Source of the DNA: Diphasiastrum complanatum
Taxonomy: Eukaryota > Streptophyta > Lycopodiopsida > Lycopodiales > Lycopodiaceae
Reading direction: 5' to 3'
Length of the DNA stretch: 64,000 bases
NCBI GenBank assembly: GCA_029204225.1
Contig: CM055094.1
Coordinates: 14,204,928 to 14,268,927, forward strand
The notes under the pieces are model-generated. The model ran no database searches and was not told the origin of the DNA. It saw nothing but the letters and a program-made list of their open reading frames with translations. Of the stretch, positions 40,475-50,987 are shown in pieces. Numbering within the stretch: the stretch's first letter is position 1; every line of letters starts with the position of its first letter. A program made the translations under genes and the position numbers.

Positions 40475-42427
40475 TAAGCTGATGTTTTTGCTATACTTGG
40501 AAGTCAAAACCAAGGAGTTTTTGAATTTGAAATGAGTTTAAGATTTTAAGAATAATTAGTTTGGCTCTAGGCTTTAAAACATTCTTTTTGAGTGGGCCAT
40601 AATAAAATTTTAACAAAGTGCATGCCATTTTACTTCTTTTTAAATACAAAAATCATGCAAGTATTTTAAAATCATTATTAAATTCGAATATATATCAAAG
40701 TGTTCAAATTTAACATTGTGATATTGATTATTGCATCACCCTAATTTGTTGTGTTTTATAGAAGTTGATTTTTTAAAAGTCTTGTCTTAGGAATTTTGCA
40801 TCTCAATTTACTTGTTGGCAAAATATTTCAAATTTATATTAATAACTAATTCCATTGACTTAATAAAGTTATGTAGCTCTGTGTATGAATCTACCTATCT
40901 TACTACACATAAATTTATTGCATTTGGAAATAATAAACAAATAAATTTTTTGCATTTAAAAAAAGTTGTCAGTTTATAAAAGTCGACTTCTTATAAGTTC
41001 AAAGTAGATTTTTGGTGAAAGATGTAGATTCCATAATCCATTCCTATACTTGCTTGATTTCCTCAACAATGACCCAAAGTTTGAATAAACTGAAATCCTA
41101 ATGAAAAAGAATAAATGTATTCTAAAGCTTTGTATAAAAATTTGAGACTTATTTAAAGATTCTTTTTAAAAACTTCTCCATGTAAAATGGTAGGTTTTTG
41201 GCCCATGAGTTATTAAAGAGCCTACAATTTTTGTTTTAGTAGGTATTTGTCATAGGTTGAACAAAATTTTTTCCCAAGCACTCGACTCTACAGTTTTCTG
41301 CAAGTCAGTTGGTTTCCTACAGTTTCTTAGTTCAGCCAATCTTTTTTTTCTCGAACCTCCAAGTTCCTACAACTTTCAAAGCTAGTAGATTTTTTATTGA
41401 AGTTAAAAAGTGCACTGCAAATTGTTCATTGAAGTAGATCATGCGCAATTTCCTAAAAGTTAATACAAAACATATGTAATTCAATGAATTATGTTAAGCA
41501 ATCAAGATCTTTAAATTTAAATTAAGTATTCTAAAAACTTTCCTCCCATCAAGGTGGTAAATCTCATGCTACTCAGATTTTTAGCCACTTCTTAAAATTT
41601 TGGTTTCCTGCTTGTTTCAAAATCAATCTATAAATTTTAGAAATAGCTGGTTGGTTCTAGGACTTTGCCGGTTGGTTCTTGCTCTCCATTACATTGGAAG
41701 GCACTATTGAGGCTAGACCATAGGATTGGGAGTCCGGGTGCAACACGTACGATCCCAAACTGGATGTACAGGATTTTGTTTGTTTCAGGGCACTAGGAGG
41801 TCCATGCTAGATATAATAATTGTAGGGCTATAGATACTTTCGGGTACAGAACTCAGAATACAATACATGTGTGATTTTTCACTCCTGACTTTTTAGTTTT
41901 AAAAACAAGATAAAGTTCAGCGTAACAGGATTGGACGGTGAGGTCGGAACGTGGGAACGGAACCACTAGAATCTCGTATACAAGATCACGTTTATCTGCA
42001 CAGTGCACACTGTTATAATTTTCTCCTTCAATCCGGATATTTGACAGCACTAAATTTAAATATATAGAACGTTTTCTGACGTCAAGTTTTCCTCTATTGC
42101 TATATCCAAGGTTGTAACTGCTCAGGGGCCAAATCCCTACCAAATCATGAGATCTCTATTTTCCTGTTGATAAAAGGCTGTAGCCTGTAGTGCAGCAGCT
42201 GCTAATGTAATTAACCAACATTTGGAAGATGCATTAAGCCTCAGAGGTAACAATGCAATAAGTGGCCGAAACTGTGCAGTTACCAGCTCAATATTCTGGA
42301 GACTTTTTAACACTAAAACTCTAATGGCTCAATAGCCTAATAACATACGACTGCTATAAACATTTGCATACTGCTCCAAAAAACTCGGAAATGAATTCGT
42401 GTTCATTGTTTATCGTGAGACAACGAC
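40475..42427. other. AT-rich DNA, then the edge of the host gene island
   Basis: 40475-41640 is AT-rich without features. From about 41650 the composition becomes more even. A minus frame of 96 codons (42143-41853) is open but has no motif and may be untranslated sequence. Confidence 0.4.
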
Positions 42428-42631
42428 CTAAACGTTCAACGTTTCCACCGGAGTGCAAAGTATATCTGGTTTCTTTGCCAACATTGAAAGTTGAAACATA
42501 TCGAAGGCCGTGGGAGCACGATCAAGGGGGCTGCTAAATTCTCGATCCTCCAACAAACTAGCGAATGCATTAATATGGTAGTTCAGAAATACATCAGCTG
42601 CATCTGGTGTCCAGTTCTTTGACAACGCCTT
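42428..42631 (-). CDS. Orphan terminal-exon-like frame, unknown protein
   Basis: The minus strand has a good acceptor (TTCTTTTTAAG ending about 42632). It is followed in phase 0 by ALSKNWTPDAADVFLNYHIN, ASLLEDREFSSPLDRAP, FDMFQLSMLAKKPDIL and a stop at 42428. Amino-acid composition is that of a real globular protein and not of random AT-rich DNA. I do not recognise the family. It lies 0.9 kb downstream of the TIGR01589 gene on the same strand, so it could be an alternative 3' exon of that gene or the end of a separate or decayed neighbour. Confidence 0.4.
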   Translation of the reverse strand, partial: KALSKNWTPDAADVFLNYHINAFASLLEDREFSSPLDRAPTAFDMFQLSMLAKKPDILCTPVETLNV

Positions 42632-42784
42632 AAAAAGAATAAGATATAAATTGCAACAAGCAGTATCTCAAAAGCTTAGAATAACTGTCTCAATGTGATA
42701 TAATAACTGGATGAGTATGGTTAAGCAGAGTTGGATGCAGCCGAACTCAAACTTTAAAAGGTTAAACGTACTGAACAACTGCAA

Positions 42785-42920
42785 ACTATCTGATTCAGAC
42801 TCACAAAAGCAATACACAAATGCATTACCACTACGGTCTCTTCCTTGATGTTGAAAAAGTATTTCGTATGGAATTTCATTTTTTAGCAAGTGCAAATGTA
42901 CCGAGCCTTCAGCTAGACAC
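42785..42920 (-). CDS. Orphan internal-exon-like frame, unknown protein
   Basis: After an acceptor-like GTGTCTAG (about 42921), the minus frame reads EGSVHLHLLKNEIPYEIL, then FQHQGRDRSGNAFVYCF and CESESDSLQLF. A strong donor-like GTACGT follows near 42768. The phase at that donor does not join the next exon-like block (42631-42428) in frame, so their linkage is unproven. Confidence 0.35.
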
Positions 42921-43563
42921 CACTAAACCACATGAAGTTGTACTTTGAAATTCATGATCCCCAAAGAACAATCTTCTTACAAGAGTCTAATTAGAGTCTG
43001 AAATATTGTGACGTAAATCTTACTAGACTGAGAATATTTGCATTTTTTACGAGGACCTGTGCACTGAAGCATCGCATCTTAGATCAGTTACATAGTACAT
43101 ACTCTAGATTCCGGTACCACTGGAAGTAACCGGCTTCTTTGTGTTACGAAACAATTTTTTGAATGCTGCGCTTACGATATGAAGTGACATTTGCAAGGTA
43201 CCGCAGAAATGAACGGTTTCTCCAGTCGATCATCCTCCACTATGAGAGAAAGATCTATTGAAGTTAAATTTCATAAGCTTCCAAAAGGCAGTACCTCGCT
43301 CACTAGAGACGTAACGTCGTAACTTCATGGAACTCAGAGAAAAGCTTAAATATAAAGTAATTTTTACGCAATGGAAACTAGTTCTACACATGTTCATGTA
43401 CATGTACACAAGCTGTCATAACGCCTCTAACATTTAGAGGATAGTTTACCATCCAGATACCAAGTTTTACCAGAAGCACAACAACGACCGTACAGAAGCG
43501 CAGTTACAAGCCGCTTATCTGTGAACTGCGTACATATCATGATGTTTGATGATCAGATCACAG

Positions 43564-44756
43564 TCAGTTAGGAGGATTTGATGATATTGAATTTTCGTTT
43601 CTTTGCTTTTGACAGTGCAACTTAGCCCTCGCGGCAACCAAAGCTTGACTAGAAAAGAGATCATCTCTATTCGCTCGGTGTCTTTCATAAGCGGAAAAAA
43701 ATTCTCTATTCTCCTTAACTAGCCCGTTCCAAACTGCAGAATCGCTCCATCCAACTTGAAAATCTTAATAAATCCATGAACTTCACAGAAATAAAACATG
43801 TGGTGACTGGACAGGAGTCAACATGATTTTCAAAACACATCTTTAAGAACAAAAAATAGACAGAACCAAGGACGCTCTGATCAGAAAACAAATCGCACCT
43901 GTACGAGTAACAATGGGGTTCACATCAGCGTGCTGAGCAATAGTTCTCACGCTTTCCTCACAATCCATGTAGAGAAGCAGACACCTTTCAATTAAGTGTT
44001 GCACCTGCAAACACAAGAAACGGTAGAATGAGAAAAAAACAGATATACTACTCACATTAGGAACATACCAGGGGCTTATATAGTTTGATCATCAGCGCGT
44101 GCATCCTGTACGCATTAAAGAAGGTACAGATCTGTAACTAAGTATTCAAAACACTGACAACGTACGCCGTCATCCTCTTCTACATATTATGAGAATTGGT
44201 CATTGAAGATTAAAGAAAAGTTCAAAACGAGCAAACTAAATTTATCAAGTCCACTTCAATTTGCCGCATCAGATGATACAATTTAGTATGCTGTGGTGAA
44301 GAAATTGACAAAAGGATCAAGATCTAGACGGCGGTCTGCTGGAACTTGAAGACTAGACAGAGCTGTACTAGTAAACTAGGTGCACAGGGAACAGAACTAT
44401 TGCAAATGAAAATCTGCTTAGAGCTAATATGTCGAAAAGAAAAGAACTTAATATGGGGAAGTAGTCATTTAGTCGCTAAGATAAAAATTGGGTTAGGAAG
44501 ATCTGCTCCGATTAATATCATACAATTTTTTGAAACTTTATCAATTTGAGGCCCAATGTCTGCATAAAAAATAGATCATAGAAAATTCGAACAGTTTCAG
44601 TCGGATTCCGGATCTTATGTGGGATGCAAAGCTCACTAACTCGATGTCAATTCTGGACCGCACAGGATATACAGCTCCTACCATTAGAATGTCAGAAGGG
44701 GACACTTCATCTTGACCTGCACAAGCTGAGCGGAGCCTCAAATCCGAATCCCCCAT
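43564..44756 (-). CDS. Plant-specific TIGR01589-domain protein, three exons, 116 aa
   Basis: The exons are 44756-44682, 44004-43899 and 43733-43564; they join in frame to 351 bp including the TGA. Introns of 677 and 165 bp are both GT-AG (ATG|GTAGGA...TTGCAG; ACAG|GTGCGA...CTGCAG). Exon 1 encodes MGDSDLRLRSACAGQ and ends SDILM. Exon 2 carries the domain core VQHLIERCLLLYM...ADVNPIVTRT. Exon 3 gives VWNGLVKENREFFSAYERHR and a Lys/Arg/Asn-rich tail. The pattern of V-Q-x-LIE-x-CL, five to six residues then E, I-x-P-x-x-T, and VW-x-x-L-x-x-EN-x-x-FF-x-x-Y defines the plant TIGR01589 (A_thal_3526) family, whose biochemical role is not settled. No stop or frameshift interrupts it. It is the one intact host gene in the window. 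Confidence 0.88.
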
Positions 44757-45340
44757 AAGAAGTATCAAGTACGCTGGAGATGAAACAGACTAAAATCCAC
44801 AGTTGGAAATACTCCGAGTGAAAGAACATCGACAGCCAGAGCGCCCCTCTGCACACCCAAAAGGTTTTGCGTCGTTTATCCAGTGTAATTGACGTCGCTC
44901 TGACAAAGGAAAGTCCAGGAATCGAAGATTATCTATATATCACAGAGCTGGTGAATAAAACTTTTGGCGTGTTTGAAGCTAAGCTTACTCATCAATCACT
45001 AAGATTATTAGTCCTACATTTAAGGCTAACGTCGGCCATCATGATGATGAAAAGCGAAGCCGCAGATCAATAGTTGGAGCGGAAGTTGAGACGATTAAAC
45101 GATCCAGAATGGCATAAAAAGCGAAGATAAAAATAGATGGCCATTCAATACATAAATAAGATGCTGAAGGCAATGGATCGGAAATCGTCGAGAAGAAACA
45201 TCGATGATCAGCAACGGAGCTTGATTGCTGATTCGATCGGATGAGCAGACTCCAAAACCGATAGGGTGAACAGCTACGGCGCCTAAGAGAGAAGAGAGGA
45301 AGCCATTTCTTTGAATAAATAATAGTCCAGGAAAAACTTA
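44757..45340 (-). promoter_or_regulatory. 5' leader and promoter region of the TIGR01589 gene
   Basis: Upstream of the ATG at 44756, the minus strand has a CT-rich leader-like stretch (CTTCCTCTCTTCTCTC, about 45286-45302). An AT-rich TATA-like run precedes it (TATTATTTATTC, about 45315-45327). A 122-codon minus frame at 45407-45039 starts within this and has no domain, so I read it as untranslated leader. The transcription start is not determined, and a leader intron is possible. Confidence 0.35.
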
Positions 45341-45419
45341 ACACAAATATAATAACACCACCCCACCCCACTCCACGATAATTGATGGTTTTTTGGCTGC
45401 CATTCATATTTATTATTAT

Positions 45420-47159
45420 TAAGGGCCTCTTTTGTTCTCTTTTCTACTCAATAACTTTAAAAATATATATTATGTTGCCCCTCAAAAAGAGGATGACTTG
45501 GGTAGAGTTGTTTCCTACAACGTAAACTCGGACTCTCTGCATAGTGACATATAAGGAGCTTGCTATAAAGCTTGGGAAAAAGGGCTTGGCTTTAAAGTAA
45601 CATGTTGTATATATTTGCCTAGATAATGTTCCTGAAAATTATATCCTTGTATCACCTCGTATTAACTTTTTTCACCTATAGAATGGACATTTCTCACGAG
45701 TGTCCGAAGGAATTGGCATCTCCATGGGTGTTATGAGGAATTGATCATGGACGCTATCGAGCACCCTACATGACCAGACCATGTGGGTGACAATGACAAT
45801 GCACTGGCCCAAGGTTAAAAGGTAGAAATAAATTTTTTGAGATTCATTCTTTCCTAAGGATTTCATTCTTTGGCAAGAGTGTTAACCTCTACGAGGATGA
45901 TTATTAGTCATTTTAGAAAATCCTTTAGGGCGGAAAGTCTCATGGTGCTAGGGCCAAAAGCTTCACCAATATGGAATTACTTAAGGTTATATCTTTAAAA
46001 ATATCTTTAGTTGGTGGCACTTTATCTAACCTTTTGCATAGAAGAACTTGTAATTTACAAAAACTTTTTTGCAAAAGGTAGTGTGAAAAGGAGAGGTAGT
46101 TGTGTTAAGATTTTGTAGCAACAATCCTTTTACAGAAAATGAAGGCTTGATTTCATGCATGGGTTTTAGAGGACCTAATGGTACACCTTTGGGCGGTATC
46201 TCGTATCAATGCACCTTTTGATCATAGCTTACACCAAGGGCACAATTCATTCATTCCCAAAACACATAAGGTTGTTAAGATGTAAGTGACCAAGAATAAG
46301 AGAAATGATGCGGAGACCCATTTAAAAAAGAGAGAGTCAATATTCGAAATGATTTACAAAAATTTATTGTAGTACTCAAAAAATATTTCATTTATCAAAA
46401 ATTGTGATCATGATAACCAAATAATTTAGAGGTTATTATTATTATTTGTAAATCAATAGATATTCAAAATAAATTAATTTTAAAAATATTATTAATCACA
46501 CAAACACTAAAATTTTAAAAAGAAGAATTATTTTGTAAAAATTATTTTTAATTTTTTTTTATTTATTTCAAATGGAAGTGCTTGTGAAATAGAAAAAATC
46601 TTATACTTGTAATATAGATTTTAATCAATATTTTGTAAAATTTTGATTTTTTTTTAAAAGTAATAGATTACAAAGATTTACAAAGATACTTGGAATTTAA
46701 GTTTTGAAAATTTTGTACTTTAAGATATAATAAAACAAATCACTGTTACAAAATAAATTGCTTTAAAATAACCAAGATTATATGATTTGTTTTTTTTGAA
46801 GAGAACTAGCTATTATATCGTCTCCAAAAAATTGCTATCTTGTTAATATATTTCAAGAAATTGAAATATTATGAGTCTATTCAATTTTAGACACATTCAT
46901 TATTTTTTCGAGAGTATGAATTTAAAATTTTTATTATATTTATAAAAATAGAAATATCATTTAATTTTGACATTATTATTCATAAAAAAATAACATTGCA
47001 AGGGACTATTCAGAAGATTTTTTATTACAAATAATCTGAAAAAATATAAACTAATCTTAAAAGTTTCGCAACACAATTTTTGAGGAATATAAACACAAAT
47101 TCTTTATACAAATAAAATAAAATATATTACTCCCAAAAATCATCGATATAATGGATATC
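45420..47159. other. Very AT-rich intergenic DNA, no gene seen
   Basis: 46380-47160 is among the most AT-rich sequence in the window, with many A and T homopolymers. Nothing coding is supported. Confidence 0.5.
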
Positions 47160-47760
47160 TTTTTTTTTTTTTTTCTATGGAGGAGCCTTAGTAGAAATAG
47201 TGACAACTTTCTCCACTATCTCCTCGTGGATTAGGACATTTGCAAAATTCTCTGTGTCACCAACTTTACCACTACCAGGAGGTTGTGGTTCCTTTGACAA
47301 GGAAATGATAGAGTCTTTGTCATTTGTACATTTTTCCACCTATGCCAATTTATCTGGCAAAATCAAGAGAGATTTCATTCTCATTTTTACAAATTTTACT
47401 AAATTAGAATCTAAATTTATAACAATAACATGTCTACCTTTCTAAATAGCACATGCGCTAATAGTACCACTTCCGCTAAAGAAATCTAACACCCAACAAA
47501 TGGTGTAATGACAAGGTTGACATCAAAGACTTGAAAATATGAGTCTTTATCGGATCTTCTTCAACAATCACCTCTCCAGTCTGTTGTAGTTTCTTTTGTC
47601 TCTTCTATATTTTTAATTTTTGTAAATGAGCTCGCAATTGTTCAAGAAGTTGGCCACTCTTCCCATCCTTGTTAGTCTGTGAGGAGTAACTAATAAGAAT
47701 GTTTAGAGATGACTTATGCTCAACATGGTTGACAACCAATAAACAACCTAAAACTTTTTA
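47160..47760 (-). pseudogene. DNA N4/N6 methylase-like relic ending at a poly(A)
   Basis: The minus strand reads VLDFFSGSGTISACAI (47492-47445), a stop, then KGRHVIVINLDSNLVKFVKM. This is the SAM-binding motif I (D-x-F-x-GSGT) followed by GR-x-x-x-x-I-x-LD, as in N4/N6 adenine/cytosine DNA methylases. The tail continues past a second stop as CTNDKDSIISLSKEP to ISTKAPP and a stop at 47175. A run of 15 A (minus) follows directly. Upstream, 47700-47540 reads as a Lys/Gln-rich helix (LLEQLRAHLQKLKI). No DPPY/SPPY catalytic motif was found, so only a fragment survives. It could derive from a host N4-cytosine methylase, as known in bryophytes, or from a methylase carried by a mobile element. Confidence 0.45.
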
Positions 47761-48095
47761 ACATTGAAAGAATAAAATATGAAAATTGAGTAAAATTAAA
47801 AAAGATGAGTGGTCATGCTTAGCATAAAAGAGACTCATTAAAACAAAAAAAACTGGATTGTGAAAAAGATCAATTGATCGCAAGGGAAAAGCTATGCTCA
47901 ACATAGATTAATACAAGACAAAAACCAATAGTGGTCATTAAAGAAAAGAAAAATTGGATGGTAAGAGAAAAGCAATTGATCGCAAGGGAGAAGCTATGCT
48001 CAACATAGACTAATACAAAACAAAAGCCAGTAGAGTCTCATTAAAAGAACGAAAAGCTGAATTGCGAGAAAAAAATAATTGATTGCAAGGGAGAT
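47712..48095 (+). repeat. Degenerate tandem array, about 102-bp unit containing AGCTATGCTCAACATAG
   Basis: AGCTATGCTCAACATAGA at 47890 recurs at 47992 with matching flanks: TAATACAARACAAAAR, TCTCATTAAAA and ATTGATCGCAAGGGAGAA. A partial copy precedes it (47811) and another follows (48020-48095). Each unit carries the imperfect palindrome CTATG...CATAG also found in the 50.3-51.0 kb array. Confidence 0.7.
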
Positions 48096-48413
48096 TGTTA
48101 CATACCTATGTAACTAGCAATACTTCAGTGACCCCCATATTGTGCCCATTTAGTATTTGGGGGGCTAAATGGCACATCACCCTTGGATAAGGGTAGGTGC
48201 CTTTGGATTAGGGTACTTGAGTCCTTGGATAAGGGCATGGAGGTGTCTATGCCTTGGATGGAAGTATGGAACCTTGTGAGGTATTAGGAGGACCTTACCA
48301 TGGGTATTGTTCATTTTCCTAAGCCTTGGGCCTCAGCCTTGAGCCATGTTCACATAATTGGCCTTGGGCCAAATTTTTCCATCAAATATTAAAAAATGAT
48401 AGTGGTGTAGCAA

Positions 48414-48542
48414 GGGAGTGCTGGATTGGCTTGCTTGTGCATCTAACAATGGTTGGGTGGTGATTTCTTGAGGCCATTTGATTGTTTACTTTGGAAAGAT
48501 CTTAGGGACATTGGAGGAAAGGCACCTTGGAGGACTCTTTGG
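48414..48542 (+). repeat. Direct repeat, left copy (about 130 bp)
   Basis: GGATTGGCTTGCTTGTGCAT through GAGGACTCTTTGG recurs at 49050-49181 with few changes. The two copies bracket a copia LTR fragment. Confidence 0.85.
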
Positions 48543-48590
48543 TGTTGGTTTTTTGTAGTGGAATATTGTTTAGAAATAATTTATTTATCA

Positions 48591-48602
48591 GCTTTGATAC
48601 CA
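48591..48602 (-). other. Copia primer-binding site (degenerate)
   Basis: On the minus strand TGGTATCAAAGC, one change from the tRNA-iMet site TGGTATCAGAGC, lies four bases after the LTR end at 48607. Confidence 0.65.
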
Positions 48603-48606
48603 CCCT

Positions 48607-48974
48607 TGTTGTATACAATATCCAGTCAAGAGTAAAACTCAATGTTAAATTATAAAAGGATGTTTACCAACTGTTGATTCAGACTATTACTTAGATCGAC
48701 CAGAGGAATATCTTTGTAGGTGTCATAGATAACCATAAAGGAAACAAAACAGTTAGGCGTCTATGACAACCATGCTTCCCCGTGTCTCTCCTGGTGTGTA
48801 TGATCTCTGTATATGAGTATTGATTTTTATTGTATGTATATGCACATCAGTTGCAGCGGTTGTGAAGATTAAAATTGTGCTGGTAACAGTCGCGAAGTGA
48901 TGCAGTTATCGCATAGTGAACGATGAAGTAGTATCTGTCGTGTAGAGCTTCATTTTGACTAGTGATAATCAACA
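48607..48974 (-). repeat. Ty1/copia LTR, minus orientation
   Basis: On the minus strand it starts TGTTGATTATC (48974) and ends TACAACA (48607), followed by the primer site, which fixes orientation as a 5' LTR. The internal region is missing after about 50 bp. It lies inside the 130-bp direct repeats. Confidence 0.6.
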
Positions 48975-49049
48975 ATCATCAAAGGTATCGAATGAGTCGA
49001 GTCAACTTGTTCGCCTTTGAGTCGATGTTGATGGAGTCGAAGTCGGAAG

Positions 49050-49181
49050 GGGGTGCTAGATTGGCTTGCTTGTGCATGGATCTAGCTGTGGTTGAGTGGT
49101 GATTTCTTGAGGCCATTTGATTGTTTACTTTGGGAAGATCTTAGGGACATTGGAGAAAAGACACCTTGGAGGGCTCTTTGG
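49050..49181 (+). repeat. Direct repeat, right copy (about 130 bp)
   Basis: Second copy of 48414-48542, with an additional GGATCTAG-type insert near 49076-49084. Confidence 0.85.
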
Positions 49182-50256
49182 ATGCATTGGTGGACATCAA
49201 CCCAAAAGCCTGTTCATTAAAAATATTAACACAAAACACTGATGATTACAAAACACAAATTACTTCTGAAACTCGTTTTCCATTTCTGCTAGACTCAATT
49301 GTCTATCTGAAACCTTGAACAAGACAGTTATTATTATCTATTGGAAAGGAATTCTCTACATGTTCTTCCACTCGACAATTTACATGTCTACAAGGATTGG
49401 AGCAATTGCCAATTGAGTGGATTTCTTCTTTGGTGTTAACATCCCCTTAGCAACTTGTTCTTTTTAAATTTATAAATTTTCTCATTAAAAAATTTTATCA
49501 ACTAATTTTCAAACCTGAAACAAGGAGATACATAAAATAATTACTTACCTAAAAAGAACTTAGAAAATAAACTTGAGATTAAAGTATTACAAAAAACAAA
49601 TGACTGGTTAAAGTTCTGTATTGTTGGGAGGATTCTTTGGCTTGGGGGGTCCTTTTGGAAGAGGAAGTCAAACGCTTGCCCAAGGTCACAACACGAGATC
49701 TCAGCACATGGGCTTTTGGCATGACAAGGTCTTCACCTTGTGAGAGAGCCTCACAAGCAATGAAAACAGACTATTTTAAACTCTAAAAGAAAGAAAGAAA
49801 ACAAAGCCTAATCAACGAAATTCCTGATGAAGGTGTGCTCACAGTAGGATCTTGTGTAACCATTCTCCAATATATACAACTTCAGATCTTCTTTTCAAGA
49901 GATTTCCTAGGGAAATAAGTGAATCCCTCATCCTTGTTATTTACCATTACCTTACAATTTAAAAGTGGACAACTCTTTGCTAGCTTTCTCAACAGTCCAG
50001 AGAAAGAGCTCTGCTTCAGGACCTTACAACCTTTTGTAAAATAAAACATGTGCCCATATCGAATTTTTGGAGATCAAAATGATTGAGTGGAGGGTGCATC
50101 TTTATCTTAGCCATGTTGAACTTCTTTCAAAAATATAAATGGACACAAAGTGGTTGTCAAGAATCTGCAATTCTAAAAGGTAAAGAGTCAAATCTAAAGA
50201 AATCTTCATAAATCAGAATATCAAGGCAAAAATGTTTAGTCATATGTTAGTGTGAG
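49182..50256. other. No supported feature; one basic open stretch
   Basis: The minus strand around 49770-49620 is open and reads SQGEDLVMPKAHVLRSRVV followed by a Lys/Ser/Gln-rich stretch. It has no recognised motif and no confirmed splice sites. Confidence 0.3.
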
Positions 50257-50961
50257 AGCTATGCCAAGCATAATTATCACAACAAGTGATGTCTGACATC
50301 TAGTCGAGAACAAGGGCTGTGCCAAGCATAGGTCATGCAAAAGCTATGCTAGGCATAGCTCACATAGAAGCTATGCCTAACATAGCTTGGCTAGGAATTA
50401 TGCCAAACATAGCTTGAGCAAGAGCTATGCTAGGCATAGCTTTTATGCAAGCTATGCCTAGCATAACTTAGATGGGAGATATGCCAAACATAGCTTGCAT
50501 GAAAACTATGTCAGACAGAACTTGGGCTGGGGAGCTATACCTGGCATAGCTTTCATTAGAAGTTTATAAATATTGTTAAAAGAAATACATTTTTAGGAAT
50601 ATAATTAAGAATACTTTTGAATCTTATGTTTGGATGAATTGCAGCCCAAGCTATGTCAGACATAGCTCATTTTGGGAGATATGTTCAGCATAATTCTCCC
50701 CAAGGCTATGCCTTGTGTACTCAAGTTATGGGCAATGTCAGTCATTGCTTAGAGAATGAGCTATGCCAAACATAGCTCGTCTTGGGAGCTATGCTTGGCA
50801 TAGCTCAGGGTGGAAGTTATGTCTGACATAGCTCCCATCTAGAGCTATGCCTGGCATAGCTCATTATCTGAGCTATGTTTGGCTGGAAGCTATGTTCGAC
50901 ATAGCTCGTGTTGGTGGCTATGCCAAACATAGCTCGGTGTGGAGCTATGCTTGGCATAGTT
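50257..50961 (+). repeat. Tandem array of imperfect 19-bp palindromes, 27/28-bp period
   Basis: Units of the form AGCTATGCCWRGCATAGCT begin at 50315, 50342, 50369, 50396, 50423, 50450, 50477 and 50504 (exact 27-bp steps), then 50533. A second block has units at 50649, 50677, 50703, 50759, 50787, 50815, 50843, 50871 (truncated), 50888, 50916 and 50943, mostly 28 bp apart. Each unit is a 19-bp inverted repeat with a variable centre plus an 8-9 bp spacer that varies in sequence. The palindromes are conserved better than the spacers. The blocks are separated by 97 bp of unrelated DNA. The array ends about 27 bp from the stop of the minus-strand gene at 50988. Confidence 0.92.
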
Positions 50962-50987
50962 AAGCATTCCTAGAAAGATTGAAATTC

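Noticed and set aside
45039-45407. 122-codon minus frame as an N-terminal extension of the TIGR01589 protein
   Set aside because: It lacks motifs, ends before the ATG at 44756 and lies where the untranslated leader is expected. The family start fits MGDSD at 44756.
50257-50961. CRISPR-like regularly spaced repeats
   Set aside because: The repeats are degenerate palindromes with 8-9 bp spacers in a eukaryotic context with no cas genes. It is a palindromic minisatellite.
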